This document shows positions 25,371 through 37,104 of a stretch of DNA of 64,000 nucleotides, in pieces. The number at the start of each line of letters is the position of its first letter. The stretch's first letter is position 1. The stretch lies in assembly GCF_964204865.1 (NCBI RefSeq), contig NC_135259.1, forward strand, positions 1,922,001-1,986,000, given 5' to 3'. Source of the stretch: Styela clava. Lineage: Eukaryota; Chordata; Ascidiacea; Stolidobranchia; Styelidae. A program made the translations under genes and the position numbers. Under the pieces are notes generated by a model. The model was not told the DNA's origin. It saw nothing but the letters and a program-made list of their open reading frames with translations, and made no database searches.

Positions 25371-27495
25371 AAGAAGACTATGATTTTCTATCTTCCTCGT
25401 GTACTTTCGGAAAGCAATGCAACAATTATAAACAACTTATCTGGGCTGACACATATGAAGTAGGATGTGCAATCTCTTATTGCAGTTCTGTCGGGGATCT
25501 TGGTAGAGGATATTTAACAATTTGTCAATACAAAGTTGCAGGAAACGCAGTGTAAGTAAAGAAAGCTTCTTCTTGATCTGATCTCAATTTTGTCATGCGC
25601 CCTATCAAAAACCATCGATCAAAACATTGAATAGAAGTTGGCGAATCTCGAGATAGAGTTGGACCATTATCTCCTACTATCTTTGCTCTGTATCACAGTG
25701 CGCATATGGCCACAGAAACCACGTACTGTATATATATATCAATAAATTTATATATTGGGAACAAATTTTTCGCATGCGATTGGCTGGAATCTACATTTTG
25801 ATGTTGACTACTTTTATTTTCCTATGATAAGTATTGAAAACCCTTACGCTCTAGGTTTTTATTTTTAGTATTGAGATTGAGAATGGCGTAACTGTTCCTC
25901 TAGCTCCATACAGAGAAGGCGAGTCATGTTCTGAGTGCGGGAAGGGATACACTTGTTCCGAAAATCTTTGTACTGAAGGTGAGTCTAATTTTTATTGCAT
26001 GAATCGAGTTTTACCACAGTGAATTTATATTTTATTTTACATGTACACACATTACTCTAATATAGTATCCCTTTTGTCAAAGAACATATAAATTCAGAAT
26101 CATGGTAGTTTACCATTTTCTGAGTTTGGGCGCTATTATAGGTTCTGCAGTTTTAAAGAGATATGGCATCTTCCGTAGGAAGCCCTCGCAACTTATGCAA
26201 AAATATGAGAAAAACATCCCCGTCACGTTTTTAAAAATAGCAATTATCCAGTTAGGGTTCGGGTTAGGAATGATTTGAAAATTTGAAGTTTCAGCGCAAT
26301 CTGTATACTGAAATGATCAGATATTTTTTTACTCATTACTGCGAAGGTATAAGTATTAGAGCGTTGTATTGATGAAACATAGCATGCTACCTAACTACTT
26401 GCTCTCAAATGTATGACAATGTTTTTTTTAGCGAGTGCTCATGATAAATCCACTGAAGACGATCAGGATGAATCCGACGCATGTTATACGGAAAATAAAA
26501 AAATGATCGATGCATGGAATGAACAAATGAGGTGAGTCATTGGTGTATCTAAACATGATTTCATGTCTGTAATTGATACAAAAATCGTCACCGACTAGGA
26601 ACTGTTGTCAAGCAAGCAATTTATTGATAACGCCGAAATAAGCCCAGCGTCACAAATTAAAAAACTAAAAAGATACAGTGGCAACTTAGTTGTCGGTCTC
26701 GCTCACGCTGAAGATCCCAGTGAACAAATTGTATTGTTGGACATCGTTTGAGAAAAGTCTATTTCAATGTGATTAATGCCAAAAGTAGGCTTTGGCATTA
26801 GTAAATTTGGATTAAACTTTCACGTATTGCGAAAATCCACTGCCTGATTTCACCCTTTTTTAGCAATGTATATATATAACGTTTACTGGAAACTAGATTT
26901 GTGAATGCAAAATCCAATATAAATATATATATGTAATAGAGTTTTGATTTTGTTTATTTCATGCTTTTCCATCCGAGTACAGGTTAATTTTTTGGAAATA
27001 CCGTGTTTCCCAGCAAATAAGACCTAGCTTGAATTTTAAATGATTTAAATTAAAATGATTCCAATGTAAGCCCTTCTCTCAAACTAAGATCCAGTTAGTC
27101 GATAGCGCGAACTTTTTTGTGCCGGACGTGTGATTTATGAAGTTAGTGACTTGCAAGACATTCCAGAGGATGATGATATGGTCATTTCTGAATAATCTAT
27201 GATTGGCAGTATTTTAAAATGAAAACGTGTTATTCAATCACGTAAATGGATGCTGTCTTATTTTTGGGGAAACACGGTACTTGTGGCTAAAGAGGATATA
27301 TATATACATCATAATGTTACGTCCTAGTGGGACCATGTCACCACCTATACATCCTGATGTACCGTACCTGGCGTGCCATACGTCAAAAACCCTATTTATA
27401 TATAACATTTCTGCAGGGTGTACAGAGAAGTTCATCTCGAAAGGTGGAAAAAGCAGATGGCTGATTACGAATATGCATTAAACGAGGAATCGTAA
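23954..27495 (+). CDS. Secreted CAP-domain protein (CRISP/antigen 5/PR-1 family), 7 exons, 278 aa
   Basis: Exons are 23954-24020, 24361-24544, 25034-25148, 25370-25551, 25869-25978, 26432-26531 and 27417-27495; the total of 837 nt closes in phase. A signal peptide (MKNRITAACFCLVVSLHVIYA) is followed by a dibasic KR (28-29) and a CAP domain. The domain shows SHNEIRA (51-57), GENI (97-100), W119, the NYKQLIWADTYEVGC block (141-155) and a CQYKVAGN block. A short cysteine cluster (CSECGKGYTC) follows, like a hinge, then an acidic linker and a charged helical tail ending NEES. Both histidines of the family's usual His-Glu-Glu-His cluster are replaced: Pro where C-x-x-x-H is expected, and Asn141 where GHYTQ is expected. 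The glutamates remain. CAP proteins act outside the cell in defence, venom and fertilisation; the role here is unknown. Confidence 0.9.
24634..24836. mobile_element. Foldback element, family D, in CAP intron 2
   Basis: The 203-bp element has long inverted ends built from two direct copies of ACATTTGAACCCA on the left and their reverse, TGGGTTCAAATGT, on the right. It starts GGTGACCG and ends ATGGAACC inside TA-rich flanks, so a target duplication cannot be read. Only this copy was seen in the window. Confidence 0.8.
25338..25366. repeat. (TA)n microsatellite at the CAP exon 4 acceptor
   Basis: A pure TA run of about 29 bases ends directly at the acceptor CAG (25367-25369) and so replaces the usual pyrimidine tract. 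Length changes here could affect use of exon 4, which holds the core of the CAP domain. Confidence 0.9.
27002..27276. mobile_element. Family B inverted-repeat element in CAP intron 6
   Basis: The ends CCGTGTTTCCC and GGGGAAACACGG are flanked by TA on both sides, a Tc1/mariner/pogo-type target duplication. Inside (about 27140-27176, + strand) a short frame reads QDIPEDDDMV and ends SE-stop. The copy at 48633-49133 keeps nearly the same tail on its minus strand, so the family seems to carry the last codons of a parent transposase. Confidence 0.78.
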
Positions 27496-28057
27496 CTCCA
27501 AAGAGTATATTATTGCGATGTTCGGTCTCTAACTTTATATTTTTTGTTTACACGATCCCACCAGCTGACGCCATAAATTTATCCGGGGTCATGAATTCTG
27601 GTACGGTATCTGGCCAAAAATTCAAATTGCCCGGGTGGACATGCTTTGAGGATAGCTGTCAGCTTCAATTATGTACGGGTATCAAAATAAGAAGTGGAAT
27701 ATCTTCAGTTAGGCAGCAAGTGTTCGTGACCATTATTAATCAACGCATTAACTTCTTCTGGACTAGATACAATTTTAATAATATGCAGTACCGATATTTA
27801 TAAATCATTTTCTCTCTGTCACCTCACGTACGTAAGGGAGGCTCAAAATTTACCAATTATTTGAATTGTACCAATTTGCATTCATTTCGATGTTCACTCG
27901 CATGCATATACTTCTAACTCCAAGACAGCTAAACTTGCCTTTTGCGTCACATTGTAGTGGCTCAGATTAGATGCAATTGTTTTGTTTTTCAAGCTTTCAA
28001 AGAAATATTTTTCCAATTATACCTGCTTGCAATACAGCAAATAGAATTTGCAATTTT

Positions 28058-28063
28058 TTTATT
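28058..28063 (-). terminator. Candidate polyadenylation signal of CCDC24
   Basis: TTTATT on the + strand reads AATAAA on the minus strand, about 285 bp past the CCDC24 stop codon. The CAP gene ends at 27495 from the other side, so the two genes converge. Confidence 0.45.
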
Positions 28064-28344
28064 AAAATATAAATAAACACAGTTGTCAATATAAAGAAAT
28101 TTATAAAAACTGAGATTGCAATAAGGAAGAAAATAGGAAACACATGAGATTGTGAAAGGCTTGATCATATAAAAAAAAAGTCAATGCCTGGTATTTGAAC
28201 AGAGAGTGTAGCGCAAACAGAGAAATCCACTCCTTCAAAACGATGAACATTTCACCTTATTCAAAACACATTGTTTAGTACTCTATTAGCGTATTTGCAT
28301 ATGATAGAAATGGACGCATTATAATCCTATTATGAATAACACTG

Positions 28345-31300
28345 TCAGAGAACTGGACCAGAAGCCTTAATCCTTCGAAATTTGGTGCTTTGTACAGATT
28401 GAGGTTTTCTCCTACTTGGAGGTTTTGGAACATGCGCAAATGGTGTTGAAACAGCATTTTCAAATTTAAAATTATCAAGAACATCATTGCTGACAACTTG
28501 TGTCTGTACATTGGTATTATTTAAATCCCTATTGGATATTTCATCATCTTGCAATTTTGAAAACCGATTTGTGCTGTCAGACAACCCTAGTTGACTGATG
28601 GGACGAGAACATACACCGCTATCCGGTGTACCACAAAAAGATCCAAGGTATGTTCTTGGGGATGAATCCTCAAAACTGGAACCGAAGTCTAGTGAGCTAT
28701 AACATCCCCTTGTGCTATTCTCAGGATTTGATATCATTGACAGGGAATTTCTTCTTTGGGAGACGTGGAGCAAAGGCTTCACATCTTTTTCTATCGGATA
28801 AGTGTGACTTCTAGTGCCCAAAGATGGTGTGAGGGGATATTTAAGCAAATTTTTACTACTGTTAACAGGGGAATTAGTTGATTGAGGTACTGTGTTATTT
28901 ATAGCAATTCCTCTTTCATGCATTTGATATGAACTCGCTGAAGCTGGTCTTACTGGTGGCAGGTTTTTTCTTGATACAACAGGTGTTGTAGTTCTTATTT
29001 TGTTACTTTTTTCTTCCAGACTAGTTAATTTTGTATTTACTTTTATATCAGATGGATTTAATTCTATACTTTTCATCAAATGATTTTCCAGTTTTTTGCG
29101 TTCCTGTTTCAATTCATTGAGAGAAGGTTCAACAACAGGTTCAAAATCACATCTGCCTTCCTCCACACATTTCTGTAAAAAAATATCTCGTATAAAATGT
29201 AGGAAAAGTGCAATGAAGTTTAATGATAGAGTTTGTTGAATTGAATAAAACGTTACATCAACAAACTCACAAGATTCGAAATGGTAATATCACATAGAAA
29301 TCACATATCTGTCACCTTACCCTAAAATATAATAAGCAGAATGTCTCTATATTGGAATTTCAGAAAATATGAATATCTGACAAGGCATTATGAAACTTGA
29401 GGATTGTGAAACAAAACTAGTTTCATTGCACACCGCATATACATTCGAATAATATCAGTTTTAAATGACTTGAAACACATCGGAGATATTTGGGATCCTA
29501 TTATCCTATATCAAACTTTTAACTTTAAAACTTCAATCAGTAAAAGCTGAAAGTTTAAAAATTGTATCAGTATTCAAAAACTACTCACCCTAATATACTC
29601 AATATCTTCAGTCAAAATATCACATTCACACTGTAATGATCTTTTTAACACATCAATTGGAGTTTCAATTTCTAAAACCTCAATATTTTTTGCAACAAGA
29701 CCAATTTCCCCATTGTCCAATAATGAAGAAGATGAATCTCGAGATGAAGGACGTAATAATACATTAGGAGAGGGTGCGGCCCGTTGATCTGAATATAGTT
29801 AAGTAAATAACTTGAAAAAATTACTTGAGAAAATTTGAAAAAATCATTCGAATATCTAGGAAAATTAAAGTTCATTACACACTGATATCCAAGTAATCAA
29901 TTGTTCCAAATATGAGAACTAAATTCCTTGCAGATGATACATTTTGATAGTTATGTTAAATTAAATTTAAATTTTAGATTCAAGATCACGATTTCAATTG
30001 GAAACCGAGTAATGACAATTCAAGCAGAGATTTTAATTGTGTAAAATAGGTATTTGCTATGACATAAACAGTTGTATACACTTTTTAAACTTTTCACTGA
30101 TTACATTTTAATTATTGTTCCGCTAAATATTTTTCTTCCAGCAACTATAGCTTGAACTAGATATTCTTAATTACTGGGTAACACTAACCAGTAACCACTG
30201 ATATTTGTGAATGTCTGAATTTTATTCATGAGCGTGTAGTCTTACTTTTATTCATTTGAAAGTTTAATCAAACAACTTTTGTCCCCTTGTTTAGGATTAC
30301 CGCAGTATGTAATGTCATCCCATGAACTTTGACTGCTGTTTGAGTTATTCGTAACTCGTTGATTGTTTTTTAATATTATATAATACAAAACTATGATCAT
30401 GGGTTTTAGACTTTCCATACACTGAGTAAGCATTCTCTGTTTATTCATTTCTGTCCCATTTCACATGACAAAAATAGAGTTTACCTTCTGATATATAATT
30501 CATAAACTTTATTATTTGTTCATTGCTGTCAGAAGGTAGAGTTTGTCCGAAATCATCCTCATTCTCTTTCAAATTCTACAAATACAATAAAAATCCATGC
30601 TAACTAAACATTTTAAAATCCCCTATAATGACCAAACGACATATTCAATATATAGGTAAACCCCATACACATTTCTGTAAATCACAATAGTGAAATATGG
30701 ATGATGCGTGAAGCACAGTGAGCAGGTCGTAACCCCTCCCCCCCTCCATCTTATAAGGTACCCAACCTGCACTGATAACTGAACAAGAGAGCATCATAGA
30801 ATGTAATTAGACCATAATATTCAATGAAGCCTTTGGAATACTAGATTCATGGAAGTAGTAGTTCAAGAAACGTTTTGACTGAGTATTTATTTTTTTCTTG
30901 TTGTGTAAACTAGATTAGTGAGTCTTTTTGTGGAGCAGGAGTTGAGAATTCAAATTACTTGTAACTGGCAGTTGTCAATTTACTATTTATAATTGAGCTT
31001 ATGTCCCATCTAATTGTAGATTTGGGGTTTTATGCAATCACACAGAATTCCACAAACCACAATTATTTTTACAAATAATACCTGCAACAATAGTTGAATT
31101 TCTCTGATCAACATTTCTCTTTGTTTTGGCGGTTCTGGAAATCCTGTTGTTTTTGTTGATATATGGAAGTTGGGAATTTTATCTTCACTAATTTCATTCC
31201 ATATTTCCAGCAATATGTTCAGCTGAAAAAATTTCAACATATCATCAAAAGCTCTAATTTACATCATGTGGCCCAATCAATTTGAGAAAATATTTAATGA

Positions 31301-31706
31301 TGAAAAGTCCTATTTCAAATAAATAACAACAGAAACAAAACTAAATCTTGTAATTCAGATCAAGTGATATTTGTAAGGTGCTACAAAATACTTGCAACAG
31401 TAGTTAGAACAGGGCGAATCAAACTTTTTTAGCAAAGGAACTAGTATTCCAATTATAAATTGTTGTTTGTTGCATTATGAGTCACCACATAAAAACTTAT
31501 GGAAGATATTTCAAATTTGGATTCTTAATTAAATAGCAAGAATAATGTTAAATGCATACTTCATTTCGCAAATCATTTGCGTAATCTACTTTCGATTCTC
31601 CAAGTAAGGTTCTTATAACTGGTACTTTTTCAGCTGATATACTTTCTTCAATTACTTTCCATACACATAATGGAGGAGAATATTCAAGATTATAACATTC
31701 ACTCAT
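28345..31706 (-). CDS. CCDC24: Coiled-coil domain-containing protein 24 orthologue, 5 exons, 468 aa
   Basis: Exons in transcription order are 31706-31560, 31222-31082, 30575-30485, 29788-29589 and 29172-28345. All introns are GT-AG and phases close to 1407 nt including the stop. Three blocks match the vertebrate protein as I remember it. The N-terminal LCVWKVIEESISAEKVPVIR corresponds to LWELVEEHVPLRERREVKR. EPPKQREMLIREIQLLLQ corresponds to the PPLLKDLLRQELRQLLQ region. VVEPSLNELKQERKKLENHL corresponds to TLEPTLAELKEQKAAMEQEL. It has no signal peptide or membrane span. Exons 4-5 form a predicted coiled coil, and the last about 220 residues are Ser/Pro-rich and probably disordered. The function of CCDC24 is poorly known. 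The protein is longer than the roughly 300-residue human form because of this tail. An ATG at 31706 begins the conserved block. Confidence 0.82.
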
Positions 31707-31992
31707 TTCAGTCAAATTTAACAGAAGTATTCCTATGTCACAATGTATGAAGACATGTTTATAAAGATATGAAATGTATTAAATAGTTTCATTGGATTAT
31801 TAAAAAAGTACATTGCAAAATTTGAATTTAAAGTTTAACTGTTATGACTTTGCATATCAAATAGAGAGAGAGAGATTTATCACAATACAAAGTTCAAAAA
31901 ACACAATATTGCAAATTTTTATAGAAATACAGTGCAGTGGACAATTTCAGCATTGAATTGCGTAGTCAGTATTATACAAGACATTTGAAGGC

Positions 31993-32644
31993 GGTCTTAC
32001 TACTTACTGAATACAGCGCGAAACACCGCAAAGAGCGCAAAACAGAGGGAAACAGCGCAAAACAGTGTGGAAACAGCGCAAAACAGAGGGAAACAGTGTG
32101 AAGCAGAAAAAAGTTTTGCAATGAGTTCGGGGCACCTTGTTTTGAGTTGGAGTACCACGGCAGCAAATTAAAAACACAAACCAACGTATGTAGCCAGTAA
32201 TGCTGTAATGGCAGGTCTGCCCCTGCTGGTGACACATTTTGGGTACCATAATTTAGAACATTTTCCATATGAATATGGTTGGCTTTAGGGTTAGGGTTAG
32301 GTAAAAAGGGACCTCCAGAAGTATGTGCACCAAGATGGCGCACAACCTGAAAATAGTATGTGTGTGTGTGTGTGTAGCGGATTCAGGTTGTGCGTCATAT
32401 TGCTGCACATACTTCTGGAGCACCAAAAAGGTAGATAAAATTTCGCATGATGACCTATAATCCGGTACATAACCTTGTAAATATGCCGGAAATAGCGCCA
32501 TAAAACCATGGCGAGAGGCGCTGTGGTTCTTCCGTGGCAGGAGGTGGTAATGACTGCGTCTCCTGTTTTGCGCTGGTTTCCTTCTGATTCGCGCTCTTGC
32601 GCTCTTTGCGGTGTTTCGCGCTGTATTCAGTAAGTAGTAAGACC
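31993..32644. mobile_element. Mutator-like non-autonomous element upstream of CCDC24
   Basis: The 652-bp element has terminal inverted repeats identical over 48 bp (start GGTCTTACTACTTACTGAAT, end ATTCAGTAAGTAGTAAGACC). It is flanked by a perfect 11-bp duplication CATTTGAAGGC (31982-31992 and 32645-32655). Long ends plus a 9-11-bp duplication point to the Mutator superfamily. Next to the left end is a run of short direct repeats of the AACAGAGGGAAACAGCGCAA type. It carries a family A element (32313-32421) and about three TTAGGG units at 32285-32300. Its left edge is 287 bp upstream of the CCDC24 start codon. Confidence 0.82.
32313..32421. mobile_element. Family A element nested in the Mutator-like element
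   Basis: CTCCAGAAGTATGTGCACCA on the left faces TGCTGCACATACTTCTGGAG on the right, and both arms also share CACAACCTG / CAGGTTGTG. The loop is a (TG)n run at 32358-32374. It would fold into a long hairpin. Confidence 0.8.
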
Positions 32645-33219
32645 CATTTGAAGGCCATCGAGGCTCCTGGCCATTTTGTTTATACTGTGATCAAACTTCA
32701 GAATTGATTCTGATAATATGTAATTATAAAAAGAAAGAAATTGAGTCGGCAAAGTATATTTTTTTTTCTATAGTTCTATGATTCGACACTTCAGGTTTAC
32801 TGTAGAGTTCCAAGGGCATGTTTGCATGTGTAAAATTAAACTACTCTGTGATCTAGTGCAGATCATATCCACAGAACCTGGCTCAGTATAGAAAATGAAT
32901 AAACAGTAGACTAGGCTATAACAATATCAAAGATTCAATCAATCAAAATAGCACTGTATTACATTAATATCAAGGTGAGACAATCTTTAATTGAATAAGC
33001 TGATCCTGATAAAACAAATTAAATCTGTAAATAGTAATTTAATTTCATGTAACGTAATTCCGGTAAGTTAGGTATATAACTGTATATGCAGATATGGTCA
33101 AGCGCATTGTACATGCGTGACAATACTCTTCTACTCGTTAACAGTGTAAACCAATTTCTGAAATTTGAGGAATACAAAACGATAAATTGACTTTTTCAGT
33201 TGTTTCAAGATTCATTGAT

Positions 33220-33480
33220 TTAAACAGTCAGACAGTCAATTTAAGCTAGCTAGGGTCGTAAAATACTGGAACAGCTTACCATTAAATGTGAGGTCAAGTG
33301 CATCTGTGAATATTTTCAAACACAATTTGGATAAATACAGAGATTCCCAGGTGTCCAACCCAAGGATACTTGGACAATACTGGGAATTGTCAAATATCAT
33401 GTTTGAGAAAATTAGATAGTCTAGTTTTCGACATTTGTGTATTAAATGGGTTAGCAATACTATTTGGGTAATGGTCTAAT
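33220..33480 (+). pseudogene. 3' fragment of a CR1/jockey-type LINE ORF2
   Basis: On the + strand the frame reads ARVVKYWNSLPLNVRSSASV followed by NIFKHNLDKY. This is the C-terminal signature of CR1/L2/jockey-type LINE reverse transcriptase proteins (R-V-V-x-x-W-N-S-L-P ... F-K-x-x-L-D-x-Y). The preceding and following codons contain stops. No RT core is present, so it is a 5'-truncated copy. It may extend to about 33670. Confidence 0.72.
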
Positions 33481-34000
33481 GTCCTTTCCGGTGCTTTCAC
33501 TAGTCATAATTTGTCTAGTCTTAATTGTAGTACCGTAATTTTTGAGATACTGTGATACATTGTTTTTATACAGGTGTTATAGATGTTTATACCGTGGTAT
33601 ATTTATATTGTAGATTTTGAAGTTGTACTAGATGTGATACCCAAAGAGGTATTATTTATTCATGAATAAATATCCCATCCCAAAAGATTGCCGGTATCAC
33701 AGTTACCGCAGGCATGAGTGGTACCGGTACCGGTATACGACATGGACTGGTACCGTACGATAACCCGACGAGAGGCCGTGATTCGCAATATGATTAAGCC
33801 GTCTCATAAGTTTTCCTCTCCCACAGGATAAATATATACAATGTACATCCTAGGATAAATATGTACATCCTATCCTACCAATAAAGCCATAGGCCTATCG
33901 CAATTTCCATGAACAGATGAAGCTAATGTTAAAAGTTAGGAATCCAATGCGAGAAGAAAAATACGTTTTTCGCTGCAACGAACGCGTGTTTCGGTTTCCA

Positions 34001-34560
34001 AGCAACACACCCATGAGTTCGATGAGGCCCTTATTGGACACGTTTAGTGGCCATAACGATCGTTTCAATATTATGTTGTTGTTGTTGTTGTTCTTGTTCT
34101 TTGACACGTTTTTAAAAAATCGCTTTTCTCTTCGAATACTGGACCAATTGCTTTGAAATTTTCAGTGGTTAAAGATTAATTTCTTCGCTAGAAGGCTATT
34201 ACTTTTATTTATTTCATAATTTTGCGTGAATTCTATGAAATTTGATATTTCGTCTAAAATTTTGCTGTATTATTTTTTATCCATGGGAACACGGATTTTA
34301 GTCAGTGTCATGACTGGCTGTACGTTTTGATTCTGCAAAATTCTTGCTACTGGAAATTCAGAACTTTTTTGAGGGTACCGGTAGCGTCAAAGGTACCGGT
34401 AAAGACTGATTCGCTCTGGTCTAACGTGTCCATATATTTGTGCGTAGCTCTCTTGTTATATTCAGACGATTTTTCCCAGCGCAAAGCAATTTTCCACGAA
34501 AATAAGGAGGGATCTTGTTTCTATTTTGTTTCGATAAAAAACACTTAGGCTTATTTTCTG
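34001..34560. repeat. Unclassified repeat E, copy 1
   Basis: Shares long segments with 35085-35480: ACACGTTTAGTGGCCATAAC, then a (TTG)n run, CTTCGAATACTGGACCAATT, TTTGAAATTTTCAGTGGTTA, and later AGGGTACCGGTAG. Non-coding as seen. It contains multiple GGTACCGGTA blocks, which also occur at about 33718-33740. Confidence 0.75.
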
Positions 34561-34694
34561 GAAATGTCTTTTATTTTCATTTATCAAAAACAAAATTAGA
34601 AAGTAAGGAATTACGAAATTTTCAAATAATGTATACAAAATATGGAAATAAATATCATTTACTTATAAATAACAAGTGTTTATTGAAATAAAGC

Positions 34695-34964
34695 GGCGCT
34701 CCAGAAGTATGTGTACCAATATGGAGGTAACTAATTTTGTTCGCCTACTTTACATCAAGTTGTGTGAAGGGACGAAAGCCTATGGACAGGGTGTTTATTC
34801 ACTTAACATAGATTATTAATCATTCAAAACGTGTAGGAGAGATTTCTTGCTATTGACTAGTTCAAAAAAATACGAATAATCGACTAGGTCTAATTTTAGG
34901 AGGTGGGCTTATATTAAAATCATTTTTAAAATTCAGGCTAGTTATTATTTTCGGGGAAACACGG
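34695..34964. mobile_element. Abutting fragments of family A and family B elements
   Basis: 34695-34810 is a left-hand family A piece (GGCGCTCCAGAAGTATGTGT ... TTTACATCAAGTTGTGTGAA). 34818-34964 is a right-hand family B piece ending TTTTCGGGGAAACACGG, aligning with 48968-49133. Both are incomplete at the point where they meet. Confidence 0.65.
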
Positions 34965-35084
34965 CATGACCAAAGGTTCATGGCTGAGCTTTATTAATAT
35001 TAGGCGTGAGATGGCATGATTTAATTTTTCCATGACTTACGAATCCGTTTGAAAACTCTGTCTGGCATGGGCCAAGATCGTCCA

Positions 35085-35480
35085 CTGATATAATTATTGG
35101 ACACGTTAGTGGATATAACGATCGTTTTGATATTATGCTGTTGTTCTTGTTATTCATCATCATTATCATTAAAAAATCGCTTTTTTCTTCGAATACTGGA
35201 TCAATTGTTTTGAAATTTTCAGTGGTTAAAGATTGTTTTTGCCAGAAGGCTATTACTTTTATTTATTTCTAAATTTCGTATGAAATCTGATAATTCGTCC
35301 AACATTTCGCTGTATAATTTAGTCACGGGAACACCGGCCGTCCGGGTTGATTCTGTAAATTCTTGCTACGCGAAACTCGGGAAATTTTTTTAGGGTACCG
35401 GTAGAGTCAAAGGTAAGGACTGCTTCGCTCTGGTTAACGTGTTCATATATTCGAGCATTGCTTTCTTGTAAGAACCATCG
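35085..35480. repeat. Unclassified repeat E, copy 2
   Basis: Direct-orientation partner of 34001-34560, with the same order of shared blocks and a shorter microsatellite (TTATTCATCATCATTATCAT). The copies differ by many substitutions and indels, so the duplication is old. Confidence 0.75.
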
Positions 35481-35614
35481 CAGATAGCCTACAGGTGTCA
35501 GTCAGAAGCCATCAACTGTTCTCCGCTGGCCCCACAGAATTTTACTCACGAGTTCCTAGGTAATAAGAGATGTTATATGCCTAATTCGATATATATATAT
35601 ATATATTTCTATTT

Positions 35615-35900
35615 TATCGATTTGGTCGACAACACGGGTTTATTTTTGCTGTATTTGGGCGACGGGAATTTTGGGGCGACATAATGCTGTAGCCCAAATA
35701 GTTTGGGCTTTATTTTCTCCAAGAATCCCTCAAGATAAAGGCCTGAAACTTTTCGTCATTTTCAACATTGCCCTCAACCATCACCACATAATGTTGGATA
35801 AGAAATTCGAGCAAAAAAACTCTGTTTTTTGCCGACAGTTTCTAGGCATAGCTATAACCCGTGTTGCTAGTTTTGCTAAATTGTGGCTACAAAAATAAAT
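35615..35900. repeat. Unclassified repeat F, copy 1
   Basis: Starts near TTTGGTCGACAACACGGG and contains TTGCTGTATTTGGGCG, AAATTCGAGCAAAAAA and CTAAATTGTGGCTACAAAAA. Two further copies lie at 37105-37255 (partial) and 37256-37545. Confidence 0.7.
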
Positions 35901-36324
35901 CATGATTTTCTCTTTTCTAACCCGGTTATCTTTTGGCCAGAATTAGAGGATTAACAGAAAAAATTTTTCGCTATCGTATTGTATTCCAATAATTCACCGG
36001 AAACTTATCTGGAACTTGGTACACTGTTATGGTAAATTTCACCTTAATAAAATTGCAAACTTGCAGACGGGACTTATTACGTCATATATAGTCTGAGTCC
36101 GCTTTGTCAGATACGATGGAGGGTTGATTTTATCCATCAAATTAATAATGAATTCAGTTTGTAGAAAGAATCGTGCTCGCTTTACCGTGCATAACATAGG
36201 TTTTCCATTTGTATTGGAAAAGAGGTCGATGGTTTGGTTGGCAGAAATGGAACACATGTCGCTTTGTAGTACAAACGCTCTAAAATACGGTATACAAAGA
36301 CATAGTTTTGGATATAACCTTGGG

Positions 36325-36886
36325 TAGACCTACCATACGTCCCGGTTTGGCCGGGACAGTCCCGGTTTAAACGCCTTTCCCGGTGTCCCGTCCCGGTTAG
36401 CAAAATGTCCCGGAATTTTACTTTAGTGAAATTTTCAAAATTAACTCTAACCTGACGCAAAATTATGAAATAATTCCGTCCCAAAAGGCATAACTTTGCT
36501 TTAAGTCGAGTCTTATTTTAATATCTTAATTTTTTTAGCTTATTAGGTTGAGTGAAATATCACACATAGCTTGAGAAATCTTTTAGTTAGGGAATAATGA
36601 GTGACGCTTATTGCGTCATTATTCTATTGACTTCAATGAAACTGCAGCATTAGAACAAATGTCTGATTTGTGACTTAGTGTTGCTTAAATGTACGTGCAT
36701 TTTCCTTTAAATAAAGTAATAAAATTTTTTATTCAATCTAAGTAGAATACTATATTATGCAATATTAAAGCTTATAAATATGGAATAAAAATTTGCCAAG
36801 ATCAGGCCTTCGGCTTTTCGTCCAGTTATTTCATTCATAGTTTTGAGTTTGTCCCGGATTATGCCCAAGAAATTATGGTAAGTCTA
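36325..36886. mobile_element. Non-autonomous hAT element 4, 562 bp
   Basis: The ends TAGACCTACCATA and TATGGTAAGTCTA are inverted repeats. A perfect 8-bp duplication ACCTTGGG flanks it (36317-36324 and 36887-36894). Next to the left end are repeated GTCCCGGTTT motifs, a pattern common in hAT elements of many animals. There is no transposase. Confidence 0.88.
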
Positions 36887-37104
36887 ACCTTGGGTATCTC
36901 ACTACCTCACTATGGGAGCTTCAGGAATATAAGCAGCATTCGAGGCAGTACCTTCCGAGGCGGCATAACAGGTTTCGCATTAGCGATAGTTTCTTCGTAA
37001 TAGTGAATTCAATATTCTGGGATAGTATATATGGGCACTGTTTTGAATAGCCAGCTGGTTGCGTTCCCCAAATTCTCATTGGCAGGTCGGTGGAAAATAA
37101 CATT

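Noticed and set aside
32285-32300. TTAGGG repeats as an internal telomere relic
   Set aside because: Only about three units, inside a transposon; too short to mean a telomere or fusion point.
33236-33457. Minus-strand frame of 73 codons
   Set aside because: It is the antisense shadow of the LINE C-terminal fragment, which is recognisable on the + strand.
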